NCBI RefSeq assembly: GCF_000478825.2
Contig: NZ_CP007544.1
Location: 39,517-103,516, forward strand
Reading direction: 5' to 3'
DNA: 64,000 nucleotides
From: Synechocystis sp. PCC 6714
GTDB taxonomy: Bacteria; Cyanobacteriota; Cyanobacteriia; Cyanobacteriales; Microcystaceae
Shown here one piece after another: positions 14,511 to 22,212 of this stretch. Both the position numbers and the translations under genes were made by a program. The number at the start of each line of letters is the position of its first letter. Position 1 is the first letter of the stretch. The notes beneath the pieces are model-generated. The model did not search any database. It saw nothing but the letters and a program-made list of their open reading frames with translations, and was not told the origin of the DNA.

Positions 14511-15108
14511 TGATAACCTCCATAATTTCCTTGCCGATAGTTTTGTAATCTTGCCAAGGGTAATGATCCCGTCCCTTCATTTCCGCAGTGGTCACCCCCA
14601 TATCAATGGCCTTAACCACCGAGGCTGAGCGTCGGATGAATCCTTTAAAAACTTCAATCCGATTTTCAGCTAGAACAGACCGCAATTCATCGGCTGATTT
14701 ACTCGGATAAGGAGGAGCAATGGTAATCAAAACCCGGTAGATGGCACTTGGGTATAAGTCGTGAAACATCTGGAGCATGGGGTCAAGGCTGATGGCATCT
14801 GGTACGCAGGGCAGAATGGTTAGATGGGCTTCTTGGCTAATTTCTTTAAGTTCATTACTATCAGGGCGAGCTGGGGTGTCCAAAACCAAAAAATCATTCC
14901 CGGCAATATGGGCCGGAGCAGACTTTTCATTTTTGACCTTAAAAAGGGGTTCCTTTTCTGAACGGGCTGCCCATTTCTCCACCGAACGGTTAGGGTCAGA
15001 GTCAATTAACAACACTTTCCCCTGATCGGCCAAGTAACGAGCAATGTGGATTGAGGTGATGGTTTTACCCACTCCTCCCTTATAGCCAGTCACGGCAATT
15101 ATCTTCAT
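14494..15108 (-). CDS. parA: ParA-family partition ATPase
   Basis: A 204-residue deviant Walker ATPase. Walker A is GYKGGVGKTITS at residues 8-19, the Walker A' aspartate lies in VLLIDSDPN and Walker B in FLVLDTPA. There is no N-terminal HTH, so it is of the small plasmid (type Ib) kind in which the partner RHH protein represses the operon. It forms an operon with the CopG-like gene. An orphan partition pair inside chromosomal-looking DNA suggests a former plasmid or integrated element. No replication gene is in the window. Confidence 0.85.
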   Translation of the reverse strand: MKIIAVTGYKGGVGKTITSIHIARYLADQGKVLLIDSDPNRSVEKWAARSEKEPLFKVKNEKSAPAHIAGNDFLVLDTPARPDSNELKEISQEAHLTILPCVPDAISLDPMLQMFHDLYPSAIYRVLITIAPPYPSKSADELRSVLAENRIEVFKGFIRRSASVVKAIDMGVTTAEMKGRDHYPWQDYKTIGKEIMEVINGTAQ

Positions 15109-15197
15109 TTCGTGTTTTCTAGATTTCGTTATTTCTTGCTATGACATTATATTAAGCTATCTGTGCCCATAACAAAATTCTTTATTTCGTGCTTTCT
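15108..15197. promoter_or_regulatory. Direct repeats in the parA promoter
   Basis: Three copies of a 13-bp motif, TTTCGTGTTTTCT (15108-15120), TTTCGTTATTTCT (15124-15136) and TTTCGTGCTTTCT (15185-15197), lie before parA. The second form also occurs inside the CopG gene. They look like binding sites for the RHH partner: an operator and perhaps the centromere. Confidence 0.6.
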
Positions 15198-15304
15198 TCA
15201 TTAATGGTGTTGTCAATGAAAATCTGTTCACAGACTGGTGGCAGTTCAGCCCCTTGACATATCTCCCATACCTAAAGGTAGGAAAGTAGCTTGCTTGAGT
15301 GTGG

Positions 15305-15727
15305 CTAGTTCTTTGGGTTTGCCTTCAATCCACCAATCCGGTCTAAATCTTCTGGGCCAAATGACCAGGGCAATAATTCAGTGATTGATAGTGGCCCGAT
15401 GGGAGTCATGATTTGCAGTTCCCTACCCCCATGCTCTAACAAGACCTGACGACAACGGCCGCAGGGAGCAAGATAATTATCCTGACTATCAACACAGACC
15501 ACTGCCACCAAACATCCCCCACCAGTGGCCATCAAATGGGAGACCAAGCCACACTCCGCACAAAGGGTTAGACCATAGGACGCATTTTCGATATTACAGC
15601 CCACAACAATTCGCCCGTCGTCCACTAGCCCTGCCGCCCCCACTAAAAAATGAGAATAGGGGGCATAGGCATTTTGTCGAACCTCGATAGCAGATCGATG
15701 TAACTGCTCCCAACAAATATCAACCAT
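15305..15727 (-). CDS. cdd: Cytidine deaminase
   Basis: A 140-residue homotetrameric-type cytidine deaminase, which converts cytidine/deoxycytidine to uridine forms in pyrimidine salvage. Zinc-site motifs are ENASYGLTLCAECGLVSHL (the usual CAE motif, about residues 45-65) and APCGRCRQVL (PCxxC, about 87-96). The length is normal. It stands alone, with parA upstream on the same strand and a gene remnant on its other side. Confidence 0.9.
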   Translation of the reverse strand: MVDICWEQLHRSAIEVRQNAYAPYSHFLVGAAGLVDDGRIVVGCNIENASYGLTLCAECGLVSHLMATGGGCLVAVVCVDSQDNYLAPCGRCRQVLLEHGGRELQIMTPIGPLSITELLPWSFGPEDLDRIGGLKANPKN

Positions 15728-15815
15728 TGGTCAAACCTTAATTTTTCAACAATCAGGTAAAAGAATTAGATACCCCAGGCTGCACTGACACAGCGAATAC
15801 CAGCAGAGGAAATTT

Positions 15816-16006
15816 TTAAGGCTTTCTTCTTTTCCGATTAGCTTGCCAAATCTGTTCAAATTCCCCAACCCATTCCGAGTGTGGATCAGTAGTGCTTCCA
15901 ATGACAAAAATCTCTGGATCTTGTTTGCCGTTGAGTTGACATCTACGCAGAATATCAAATTGGTGATTGGGGAGTTTTACCGCATCAAAAATTAGGATAT
16001 TTTAAT
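15816..16006 (-). pseudogene. Gene remnant, C-terminal part of an unknown protein
   Basis: The minus strand has an open frame without a start codon that reads like real protein (ILIFDAVKLPNHQFDILRRC, then PEIFVIGSTTDPHSEWVGEF) and ends RKRRKP at a stop at 15816-15818. It follows an in-frame TAA and has no plausible start, so it is taken as a fragment. An overlapping 70-residue frame in another phase looks less protein-like. No family was recognised. Confidence 0.4.
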
Positions 16007-16092
16007 GGTCTCCTAATCCTTTAAGATGTTAGGCAACGACATTGGAAAGAATCTTTTCAAATCATAATTTAATCCTAATTTGATGATTATAT

Positions 16093-16515
16093 TTAACGGA
16101 ATTTGCGCTCTGATTCCTGAATTGACAAATCATTAATACTGGCTTCCCGTCTTTGCATTAAACCGTTAGAGGCAAACTCCCATTGTTCATTGCCATAGGC
16201 TCGATACCATTTTCCTAAATCGTTGTGATATTCATATTCAAATTTGACAGAAATACGGTTATCGGTAAAGCTCCAAAGTTCTTTTTTGAGCCGATAATCT
16301 AACTCTGTATTCCATTTACGGGTGAGAAATTCTCGAATCTTATCTCGACCTTGAAAAAATTCGGCTCGATTACGCCACACAGAATCTTGGGTATACGCTA
16401 AGATGACTCGTTCCGGGTCACGGGTATTCCAAGCATCTTCAGCTGCTTGCACTTTAGCTTTTGCTGTTTCCAGGGTAAAGGGCGGTAAAGGGGGGCGGGA
16501 AATAAATTCAGTCAT
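16093..16515 (-). CDS. NTF2-like protein (DUF1348 type)
   Basis: A 140-residue protein of the small NTF2-like fold, recognised by [54 protein letters not shown] and [11 protein letters not shown]. Function in the family is not settled; members are often near oxidoreductases. A second copy, about 70% similar by eye, lies at 54077-54544 beside the nitrilase cluster. Here it is the last gene of a group with a PPOX-type protein and a glutathione transferase, all on the minus strand. Confidence 0.8.
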   Translation of the reverse strand: MTEFISRPPLPPFTLETAKAKVQAAEDAWNTRDPERVILAYTQDSVWRNRAEFFQGRDKIREFLTRKWNTELDYRLKKELWSFTDNRISVKFEYEYHNDLGKWYRAYGNEQWEFASNGLMQRREASINDLSIQESERKFR

Positions 16516-16590
16516 GGTTAATTATCTTCAATTAAAAGATTCAGTTAATATTTCCGTTGCTTTTGTGAAAGTAGAAACGAGAGCGTCATC

Positions 16591-17184
16591 TCAAACCATT
16601 TCAGATTTTTCCAACTCAGCAATACGAGCCTGGAGGGGAGCAATCATGGCCGTAACTTCCGCCTCAGAATAACGAATGGGAATATGTTGAGGACAGTTTT
16701 CACTAATCGCTTCAACTTGAAATAAGATTGCCCTTTCTACAGGTGCAGAATAGTCTCTCTGTCGCAATGTTTGCAGTAGCTCCGATTCCCCTTCCAGATA
16801 ATGGGCACGACCCCAAATTTTAATGCGTTTACGGTGGCGATAATCCATCAAAAATAAAAAGGCTTTGTCATTACCGGACAGATTGCCAACGGTGATGTAC
16901 TGCACATTGCCAGAGAAATCCGCAAAGCCCAAGGTTTTTTCATCCAACACTTTAAGAAAGCCTGGAGGGCCGCCGCGAAATTGAATATAGGGATAACCGT
17001 TAGACCCCACTGTTCCCAAATAAAAACCATCCAATTGGGCAATAAAATCGGCAATTTTTGGCGTAATGGTATCGTTACTGTCGCCATTGGCAATATACCG
17101 TTCATAGGTTTGCCGTGAACCCCGATCGCTCTGGGCGGCTTGGACTTCGGGGGTAAAAGCAATCTCACCAAATTTTCGGGGCAT
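16591..17184 (-). CDS. Pyridoxamine 5'-phosphate oxidase-like flavin protein
   Basis: A 197-residue protein of the FMN-binding split-barrel (PPOX-like) family. Characteristic parts are FYLGTVGSNGYPYIQFRGG (about residues 55-73) and FLFLMDYRHRKRIKIWGRAHY (about 108-130). Such proteins bind FMN or F420-like cofactors and reduce varied substrates. It lies between the GST gene (9 bases upstream) and the NTF2-like gene, probably in one transcript controlled by the divergent TetR regulator. The combination suggests detoxification of an electrophile, by inference. Confidence 0.8.
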   Translation of the reverse strand: MPRKFGEIAFTPEVQAAQSDRGSRQTYERYIANGDSNDTITPKIADFIAQLDGFYLGTVGSNGYPYIQFRGGPPGFLKVLDEKTLGFADFSGNVQYITVGNLSGNDKAFLFLMDYRHRKRIKIWGRAHYLEGESELLQTLRQRDYSAPVERAILFQVEAISENCPQHIPIRYSEAEVTAMIAPLQARIAELEKSEMV

Positions 17185-17193
17185 AACCTTCTC

Positions 17194-17811
17194 CTAAGTA
17201 ATAACTAATTCTTCGATGCCGATCATGCCCACAAAACCAGGCAACTTTTTGACCCGTTCAATCCAGGTTAAAACATTGGGATAGGGACGGAGATCAATTT
17301 GCCCATCACCCGCTAAAGCCACATAGGGAAACACTGCTACATCGGCGATCGTGGTTTGTGCCAATGCCAACCAAGTTCGTTCCGTTAAATGTTGATCCAA
17401 TTGAGACAAAATAAAGTCGGCTTTTTGATTAGCTCGTTCTATATCAATGTTGGTTGCGCTGAAGAGATGGTATAAACGGGCGGATTCTGGTCCCTGACGA
17501 ATTTCTCCGGCCGCCGTTGATAGCCAACGCACCACTTGAGCTAGGGGTAAAGGTTCCAATGGCAACCAACGATCGCCGCCGTACTGTCGTGCTAGATAGA
17601 CCAAAATTGCCTGGGCGTCTGCTAGTACCGTCTCACCATCCACCAATGCGGGGAGCTGTCCAAAGGGATTCAACGCTAGAAATTCAGGCCGTTTGTGCGC
17701 TCCTACCATTAAGTCCACTTTAATCCATTCGTAATCCAATGCTAGTAAGGACAGCAGCAACTTGACCTTGTAAGTGTTTCCCGATAATTCATGGCCATAG
17801 AGCTTAATCAT
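17194..17811 (-). CDS. Glutathione S-transferase
   Basis: A 205-residue GST. The N-terminal thioredoxin-like domain (MIKLYGHELSGNTYKVKLLL, with PFGQLPALVDGETVLADAQA carrying the cis-proline and the glutathione-binding region) is followed by an all-helical C-terminal domain with TIADVAVFPYVALA. It conjugates glutathione to electrophiles. It is the first gene of a minus-strand group (GST, PPOX-like, NTF2-like) and is divergent from a TetR regulator, with two matching palindromes in the 100-base gap. Confidence 0.9.
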   Translation of the reverse strand: MIKLYGHELSGNTYKVKLLLSLLALDYEWIKVDLMVGAHKRPEFLALNPFGQLPALVDGETVLADAQAILVYLARQYGGDRWLPLEPLPLAQVVRWLSTAAGEIRQGPESARLYHLFSATNIDIERANQKADFILSQLDQHLTERTWLALAQTTIADVAVFPYVALAGDGQIDLRPYPNVLTWIERVKKLPGFVGMIGIEELVIT

Positions 17812-17832
17812 GGGTTTTTTGTTTTAGTATGA

Positions 17833-17874
17833 ACCGTTCGTTCGGTATAAAGTCAATCCAACCGAACGTTTGGT
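17833..17874. promoter_or_regulatory. Twin TetR operators between GST and tetR
   Basis: ACCGTTCGTTCGGT (17833-17846) and ACCGAACGTTTGGT (17861-17874) are two near-palindromes of consensus ACCGAACGTTCGGT, 28 bases apart start to start, each followed by TAT. They lie between the divergent GST and tetR genes and are very probably the operators for that TetR protein. Confidence 0.75.
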
Positions 17875-17911
17875 ATAGTGTCAAGGGGTAAACACAAAAC
17901 TGTTTGGGGAG

Positions 17912-18466
17912 ATGGGAAAAATGCCGAAGGACAATTATTTACCTTGTTTGCTGCAATTGTTTCGTCAGTATGGTTACGATGGTGCGACCCTTTCCAAAAT
18001 TGCGGCGGCGACGGGCTTGGGTAAGGCGAGTCTTTACCATCATTTTCCAGGGGGTAAGGAGGAGATGATGACTTCGGTGTTAGCCTATGTGGAGGGTTGG
18101 TTAGACAAAAATCTGTTGCCAAGTCTTCAGGGAGATGGAACAGCCCAGCTCAAATTGCAACGCATGGGCGATCGCCTGTTGGAACTGTATGAAGGAGGAG
18201 AACAACCTTGTTTATTTGCGATTTTGTTGTCGGGTTCTGCCCGCGATACTTTTCATGCTCAGGTCCAACGGTTATTTGAAACTTGGATTGTGGCGATCGC
18301 CAAGGTTTTAATGGCAGAAGGAATAGAAGAAAAAGTGGCGAAACAAAAAGCTGAAAAAGCAGTTATTTTGGTGCAAGGTTCCTTGATTTTATCTCAGGGT
18401 TTAAATGATATTAAGATTTTTAAACAGACCATTGATAATCTCCCCACAGAACTATTGCTGAGTTAG
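17912..18466 (+). CDS. TetR/AcrR-family transcriptional regulator
   Basis: A 184-residue repressor. The N-terminal HTH (FRQYGYDGATLSKIAAATGL, then GKASLYHHFPGGKEEM) is typical of TetR proteins; the helical ligand-binding domain follows. The FPGGKEEM motif puts it near the LmrA/YxaF type that controls quinone or electrophile stress genes. It is divergent from the GST gene and probably represses both directions through the twin palindromes in between. Confidence 0.88.
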   Translation: MGKMPKDNYLPCLLQLFRQYGYDGATLSKIAAATGLGKASLYHHFPGGKEEMMTSVLAYVEGWLDKNLLPSLQGDGTAQLKLQRMGDRLLELYEGGEQPCLFAILLSGSARDTFHAQVQRLFETWIVAIAKVLMAEGIEEKVAKQKAEKAVILVQGSLILSQGLNDIKIFKQTIDNLPTELLLS

Positions 18467-18713
18467 AATTATCATCAATAATGGATTGATTGTTTAATGT
18501 TATCAACTCGGATACCATTCAGGTAAATTTTAAGAACTTTAACCTTTTTATTCTCTGAAAGTTAGCTATTTTGAGCAGATGAAATATGTCTACCCACTCT
18601 TTTTTATAGAGCACATACACAAAAGCTTTTTTCTTTTCATTCTTATTTAGCTTGCTAGTTATAGATTGTAATGGAAACTTGTAAACTTTGTAAATGGAAA
18701 AGAGGTGAACCTA

Positions 18714-19135
18714 TGTTCAAAAACGGGTATTTACTAATGGGAGTTTTTTTTGCCGGTTTTTTATACATATCCACGAATGTTTCTGCTGGAACTGATTTTA
18801 ATTCCTTTTGGCAACAATTCAAAATTGCGGTAGTCAACAATGACAAAGCCACCGTTGCCAGGCTGACAAAATTTCCGCTTTCGATGCCATTTGGAGTAGA
18901 AAGTATAAAAACAGAAGCTCAATTTGTGAAAGATTACGACGATATTTTGAATATGGAAGCCGATGCAAAAAGATGTTTTCAAATAACCAAACCGGAGCGA
19001 GAGGGAAAGGGTTATGCCGTTTACTGCACCTTCAAACAGCTACCTGAATCAAGCCAAAACCGTCCAATTAAATATTATTTTGAAAAGACGAAAACAGGTT
19101 GGAAATTTGAGGGTATAGATAATATCAATGAGTAA
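18714..19135 (+). CDS. Secreted protein of unknown function
   Basis: A 140-residue protein with a clear signal peptide (MFKNGYLLMGVFFAGFLYIS, cleavage probably after NVSAG). The mature part begins TDFNSFWQQFKIAVVNNDK and resembles small periplasmic proteins with an NTF2/DUF4440-like beginning: work with FW..FK.AV...D...V..L..FPL. The ATG at 18714 has a strong AGAGGTG 6 bases upstream and is preferred to the in-frame ATG at 18671. It stands alone. No precise function can be given. Confidence 0.7.
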
Positions 19136-19280
19136 GATACAGTGGCAGTTCTACCGTAATACAAGTTTCTGACTCCCCTAAAAAGATGACTGATGACATG
19201 ATCCCAAAGCTAAGATAGGAGATTAATTAGTATATTGGTTTTGACTTGAAGGCGATCGCCGAGTCTCTGAAACTTGGAAT

Positions 19281-19375
19281 TATAGTTGATTTAATTGAAA
19301 GTAAGATACTGACCGGAGCTAAAAGTCTCTTTGGTAAAGACCTTAGCTGTCTCAACCTTACTTTGGTTGATTATA
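19281..19375. mobile_element. MITE-like element, copy 1 (95 bp)
   Basis: It begins TATAGTTGATTTAATTGAAA and ends in the imperfect inverse (about 20-bp terminal inverted repeats). Two further copies of exactly 95 bp occur at 44837-44931 and 58284-58378, in the opposite orientation. It has no coding capacity. It overlaps the last 18 bases of the GNAT gene at 19358 and supplies its stop codon. Confidence 0.75.
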
Positions 19376-19873
19376 CTCTGATATATTCACCTCTGCTAAC
19401 TTCTTTTCCCAAAACAATGCTTTACCCATTTTGGGGTTTAGCTCATAACCACTAAATCCAAATGCTTTGTATGCTGATTGAGCAGCATAATTTCCTTCAA
19501 GTACCTCTAGAGTAAGTTTACAGCAACCCAAATTAACGGCAATATTCTCTGCTTTTTGTAACATCAATTTAGATAATCCCCTTCCACGATAAGGTAAAGA
19601 GACAATTAGATCATGAATATTTAATAATGGCTTACAAGCAAACGTAGAAAATCCTTCAAAGCAAACAATAAGACCAGCGGGTTGAGCATCAACGAAAGCA
19701 AGAATAACATGAGCCGATTTTCTTTTTGCTAGTTCTGCCGGAAGATTTGCTTTAACGTAATCAGGCAAACTTTGACCACTACCCATTGGGTCAAGTGCAT
19801 ACTCGTCCATTAATTTAACTATAGCTTCGGCGTGATTAGATAGACTGGGATCTGCTTTTACAATGTCAATCAT
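19358..19873 (-). CDS. GNAT-family N-acetyltransferase
   Basis: A 171-residue acetyltransferase. The acetyl-CoA site is seen in LIVSLPYRGRGLSKLMLQKAE (motif RGxG, about residues 90-110), followed by CKLTLEVLEGNYAAQSAYKAFGF. The substrate is not predictable. In 6803-type genomes a GNAT of this sort sits near the Slr1339-type gene, as here. The final residues EYNQPK come from a 95-bp repeat element inserted at the 3' end. Confidence 0.88.
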   Translation of the reverse strand: MIDIVKADPSLSNHAEAIVKLMDEYALDPMGSGQSLPDYVKANLPAELAKRKSAHVILAFVDAQPAGLIVCFEGFSTFACKPLLNIHDLIVSLPYRGRGLSKLMLQKAENIAVNLGCCKLTLEVLEGNYAAQSAYKAFGFSGYELNPKMGKALFWEKKLAEVNISEYNQPK

Positions 19874-20095
19874 TTATTTTGTAGTTGTCTTGATTTTTCT
19901 ACAGGTTGGAACAATTGCTAACTAAGCAGTTTAAGAAAAAACCATAGAACTTGCCAGTATAGCGCCGGTGAAAAATAATTGCTCAACGCCGAAGGAACTT
20001 CCCTAAACTTTGCTTGGGGAGAACTCTAGGGTAATTGTCCCTTGGGGGTCGTCTTGGGCTTATCTGTCATGGCGATCGCCAGTGGTTACAATGGT

Positions 20096-20524
20096 CTAGA
20101 TTGACTCATTATTGAGCAGAGCAATGGCTGCCGCTAGAGGGGATGGGTAATGCTTGGCTAAATCTGAAAACCAAAGACCTTCACCTGAAAGGGGATCAAG
20201 TTCATTTAACCACTCTTGAGCTTTTTGGGCGATCAGTTTTTGTTTTCGTTTATTTTTATCATCAACTAAACGTTTTAGTTCTGGATTTAAAGATTGTGTC
20301 TTTTCTTTTTCTACCGATTTAGCTTGATTAGTTGTAGTGCCAAAATAATCAACCTTTAAACCCTCTTTCAATTCACTTAAGATTTTATCTAGGGCAGGAT
20401 GTTCCTGGTCTTCCTTACCTAATACAGAATCTCCCACTAATTTTCCTGATATTTGTTTTGATCCTTCAACATACTTTTGACGCATATCAGCTAAGATCGA
20501 ATCTATGGAGTCAGAGTTACGCAT
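20096..20524 (-). CDS. Slr1339-type (salt-stress annotated) protein
   Basis: A 142-residue, mostly helical, charged protein. The C-terminal part (AQEWLNELDPLSGEGLWFSD, then LAKHYPSPLAAAIALL) is the recognisable feature of the cyanobacterial Slr1339 family, usually annotated as a salt stress protein. The N-terminal part is repetitive in K, E and Q. It starts 16 bases downstream of the VWA-domain gene and forms an operon with it. Biochemical role unknown. Confidence 0.65.
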   Translation of the reverse strand: MRNSDSIDSILADMRQKYVEGSKQISGKLVGDSVLGKEDQEHPALDKILSELKEGLKVDYFGTTTNQAKSVEKEKTQSLNPELKRLVDDKNKRKQKLIAQKAQEWLNELDPLSGEGLWFSDLAKHYPSPLAAAIALLNNESI

Positions 20525-20540
20525 AATGGTGTTTCTATCC

Positions 20541-21143
20541 TCAATCTTGGATAGCGTTTAATAAAATTTCAGTTAAGGTTAAATCTTCCATATCATCAAA
20601 TGTCACCGTATCAACAATATCAAATTTAGCTCCCACTTCCATTAACTGGTCATCAAGGGCTTGGAGAAATTTAGTCGCACCAGGATCATCGCCAATTTGT
20701 ATAAAAGAAATTGCTAGTTCTTCATCTGTATCTATAGATTTACTAGCTTGAATAATTATTTCAAAAACTGATCTACGATCATTAGGTTCTCCATCTGTAA
20801 TAACTACAATAGTTTCACCAACTTTAGCCTTGCTTAACTTTTTCCGTTGGAGAAAATTGTTGATCGCATCTTGTAAAACGGTAGTCAGATTAGTCCCACC
20901 AACAGGTTCATTTTCCTGGAAAATTTGCTCTACTTTAGAAGCATTAACATTATCATAACGACGAAACTTACCAGAAAAAGTGTAGAGTGTGATTCCATCA
21001 GAATCTAGTTGATCACATTTTCTTGCTAGGGCTAAAGTTGACTCTTGAACCAATTCCCATCGGGTTTTTTGACTTTTGGGTTCAATGGCAGACATACTAC
21101 CACTTTTATCGATAATGAGAGTGTAATCGCGTTGGTCTAACAT
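20541..21143 (-). CDS. von Willebrand factor A domain protein
   Basis: A 200-residue stand-alone VWA domain. The metal-ion-dependent adhesion site is complete: DKSGSMS at residues 12-18, the threonine in GGTNLTTVL (about 80), and ITDGEPND (about 112). It is probably cytoplasmic, since no signal peptide or membrane segment is visible. Such proteins mediate metal-dependent protein contacts, for example with AAA ATPases or in TerY-like stress systems. Its only partner here is the Slr1339-type gene downstream. Confidence 0.88.
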   Translation of the reverse strand: MLDQRDYTLIIDKSGSMSAIEPKSQKTRWELVQESTLALARKCDQLDSDGITLYTFSGKFRRYDNVNASKVEQIFQENEPVGGTNLTTVLQDAINNFLQRKKLSKAKVGETIVVITDGEPNDRRSVFEIIIQASKSIDTDEELAISFIQIGDDPGATKFLQALDDQLMEVGAKFDIVDTVTFDDMEDLTLTEILLNAIQD

Positions 21144-21640
21144 TGTGAGCCTGCACTTCCAATAAAATTGTTACCAATTACAAAAATTTTACTCCTCTTA
21201 GTGATGTAGTTAAAGGTTCGGCGTGATTTTTTTGATTTCTATGCGGTCTCTATTAGGTTGATGACAAGGAGGAAAGTATACTCGGCTAAAATCCAGCTTT
21301 CTGTAAGGCCTAAATTTGATGGCACCCTGGATTACCACTGTGCATTGGGGATCTAGGCGATCACCAAAACCATTTATTAGCTAAGGTTTCCCTGACAGTT
21401 GACAACGACGATAGGGGTTGACGGCGCAGTAAAAAGCGAATCTCTCCAAAATCGCTAAAAGACAGGTCAAGCCATATACTGACCAATGACCATTTCGGCC
21501 CTCAATTACTTTGGTTAATTTTGGTTAGCGACAAACCGATTAACCTGTTTAATATCCATATCTAACTCCTCGGCAATTTTGGTAATTGTCAAGCCAATGC
21601 CCCTGGGGGTGGGAGTTTTTAATATTTTGGTACTCTTTCC
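21144..21640. other. Gene-poor stretch with a repeat and a gene remnant
   Basis: No intact gene is seen. Bases 21293-21375 resemble 58474-58555 (shared core around TTTGATGGCACC and GGATTACCAC). On the minus strand, 21515-21610 encodes a fragment ending GLTITKIAEELDMDIKQVNR then FVANQN and a stop, like the C-terminal helix-turn-helix tail of Rpn/PD-(D/E)xK transposase-type proteins; the rest of that gene is missing. Confidence 0.4.
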
Positions 21641-21834
21641 CCTATGACATTGCCCGGGCCGGTCTCATTGGTGAAGCCCACTTTTTACTATATCTAGTTA
21701 CTGTATCTAGCCCAACAATGGAAAATATTTTGCTCAATGTACCATAATCATTCTGACATTTTAAAGACTCGATTAATTTTTTAGATGCACTAATAAATAC
21801 ACCAAATACACCTTTAATTATAGATACAGAAGAG

Positions 21835-22050
21835 TCATAAATATCGGCGCAAAAGTTGGTATACAACTGCGATAATCAATCCTATAAAAGCTCCAACTGG
21901 GCCAAAGAAAAAGATCGAAGTCATTGCTAACTCCAAAGGTTTATCTTGAACATTAGTAGAAAAATTTTTGACGAAGAAGACCCCAGCTATAATGCCAAGA
22001 GCGTAGCCCCCCAATCCAGCAAGTAATGTAATGCCTATAAATTTGAGCAT
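21835..22050 (-). CDS. Small membrane protein
   Basis: A 71-residue protein with two predicted membrane helices (FIGITLLAGLGGYALGIIAG and MTSIFFFGPVGAFIGLIIAV) joined by a short polar loop, and a basic C-terminus (LLRRYL). Gly-rich helices suggest tight packing. No family was recognised. A further 74-residue minus-strand frame (21642-21866, TTG start) overlaps its 3' end by 32 bases and may or may not be a gene. Confidence 0.6.
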   Translation of the reverse strand: MLKFIGITLLAGLGGYALGIIAGVFFVKNFSTNVQDKPLELAMTSIFFFGPVGAFIGLIIAVVYQLLRRYL

Positions 22051-22212
22051 ATTTTTAGTTTTATTTGAGAACGATGGAAAATTAGAAAAGCTAGGTCAGA
22101 AATAAAGTTTGTTTCATCTCCGTTATATTTTTTGAAAACTTTTAAATGGGGTTGTCAATTTCCCCAATTTTACTTACCCTAATTTATTATTAAAATGCTT
22201 TATTTTGGGTGG

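Noticed and set aside
21642..21866. A 74-codon minus-strand frame with a TTG start overlapping the small membrane protein gene
   Set aside because: No ribosome binding site, no family and an overlap of 32 bases; too weak to call.
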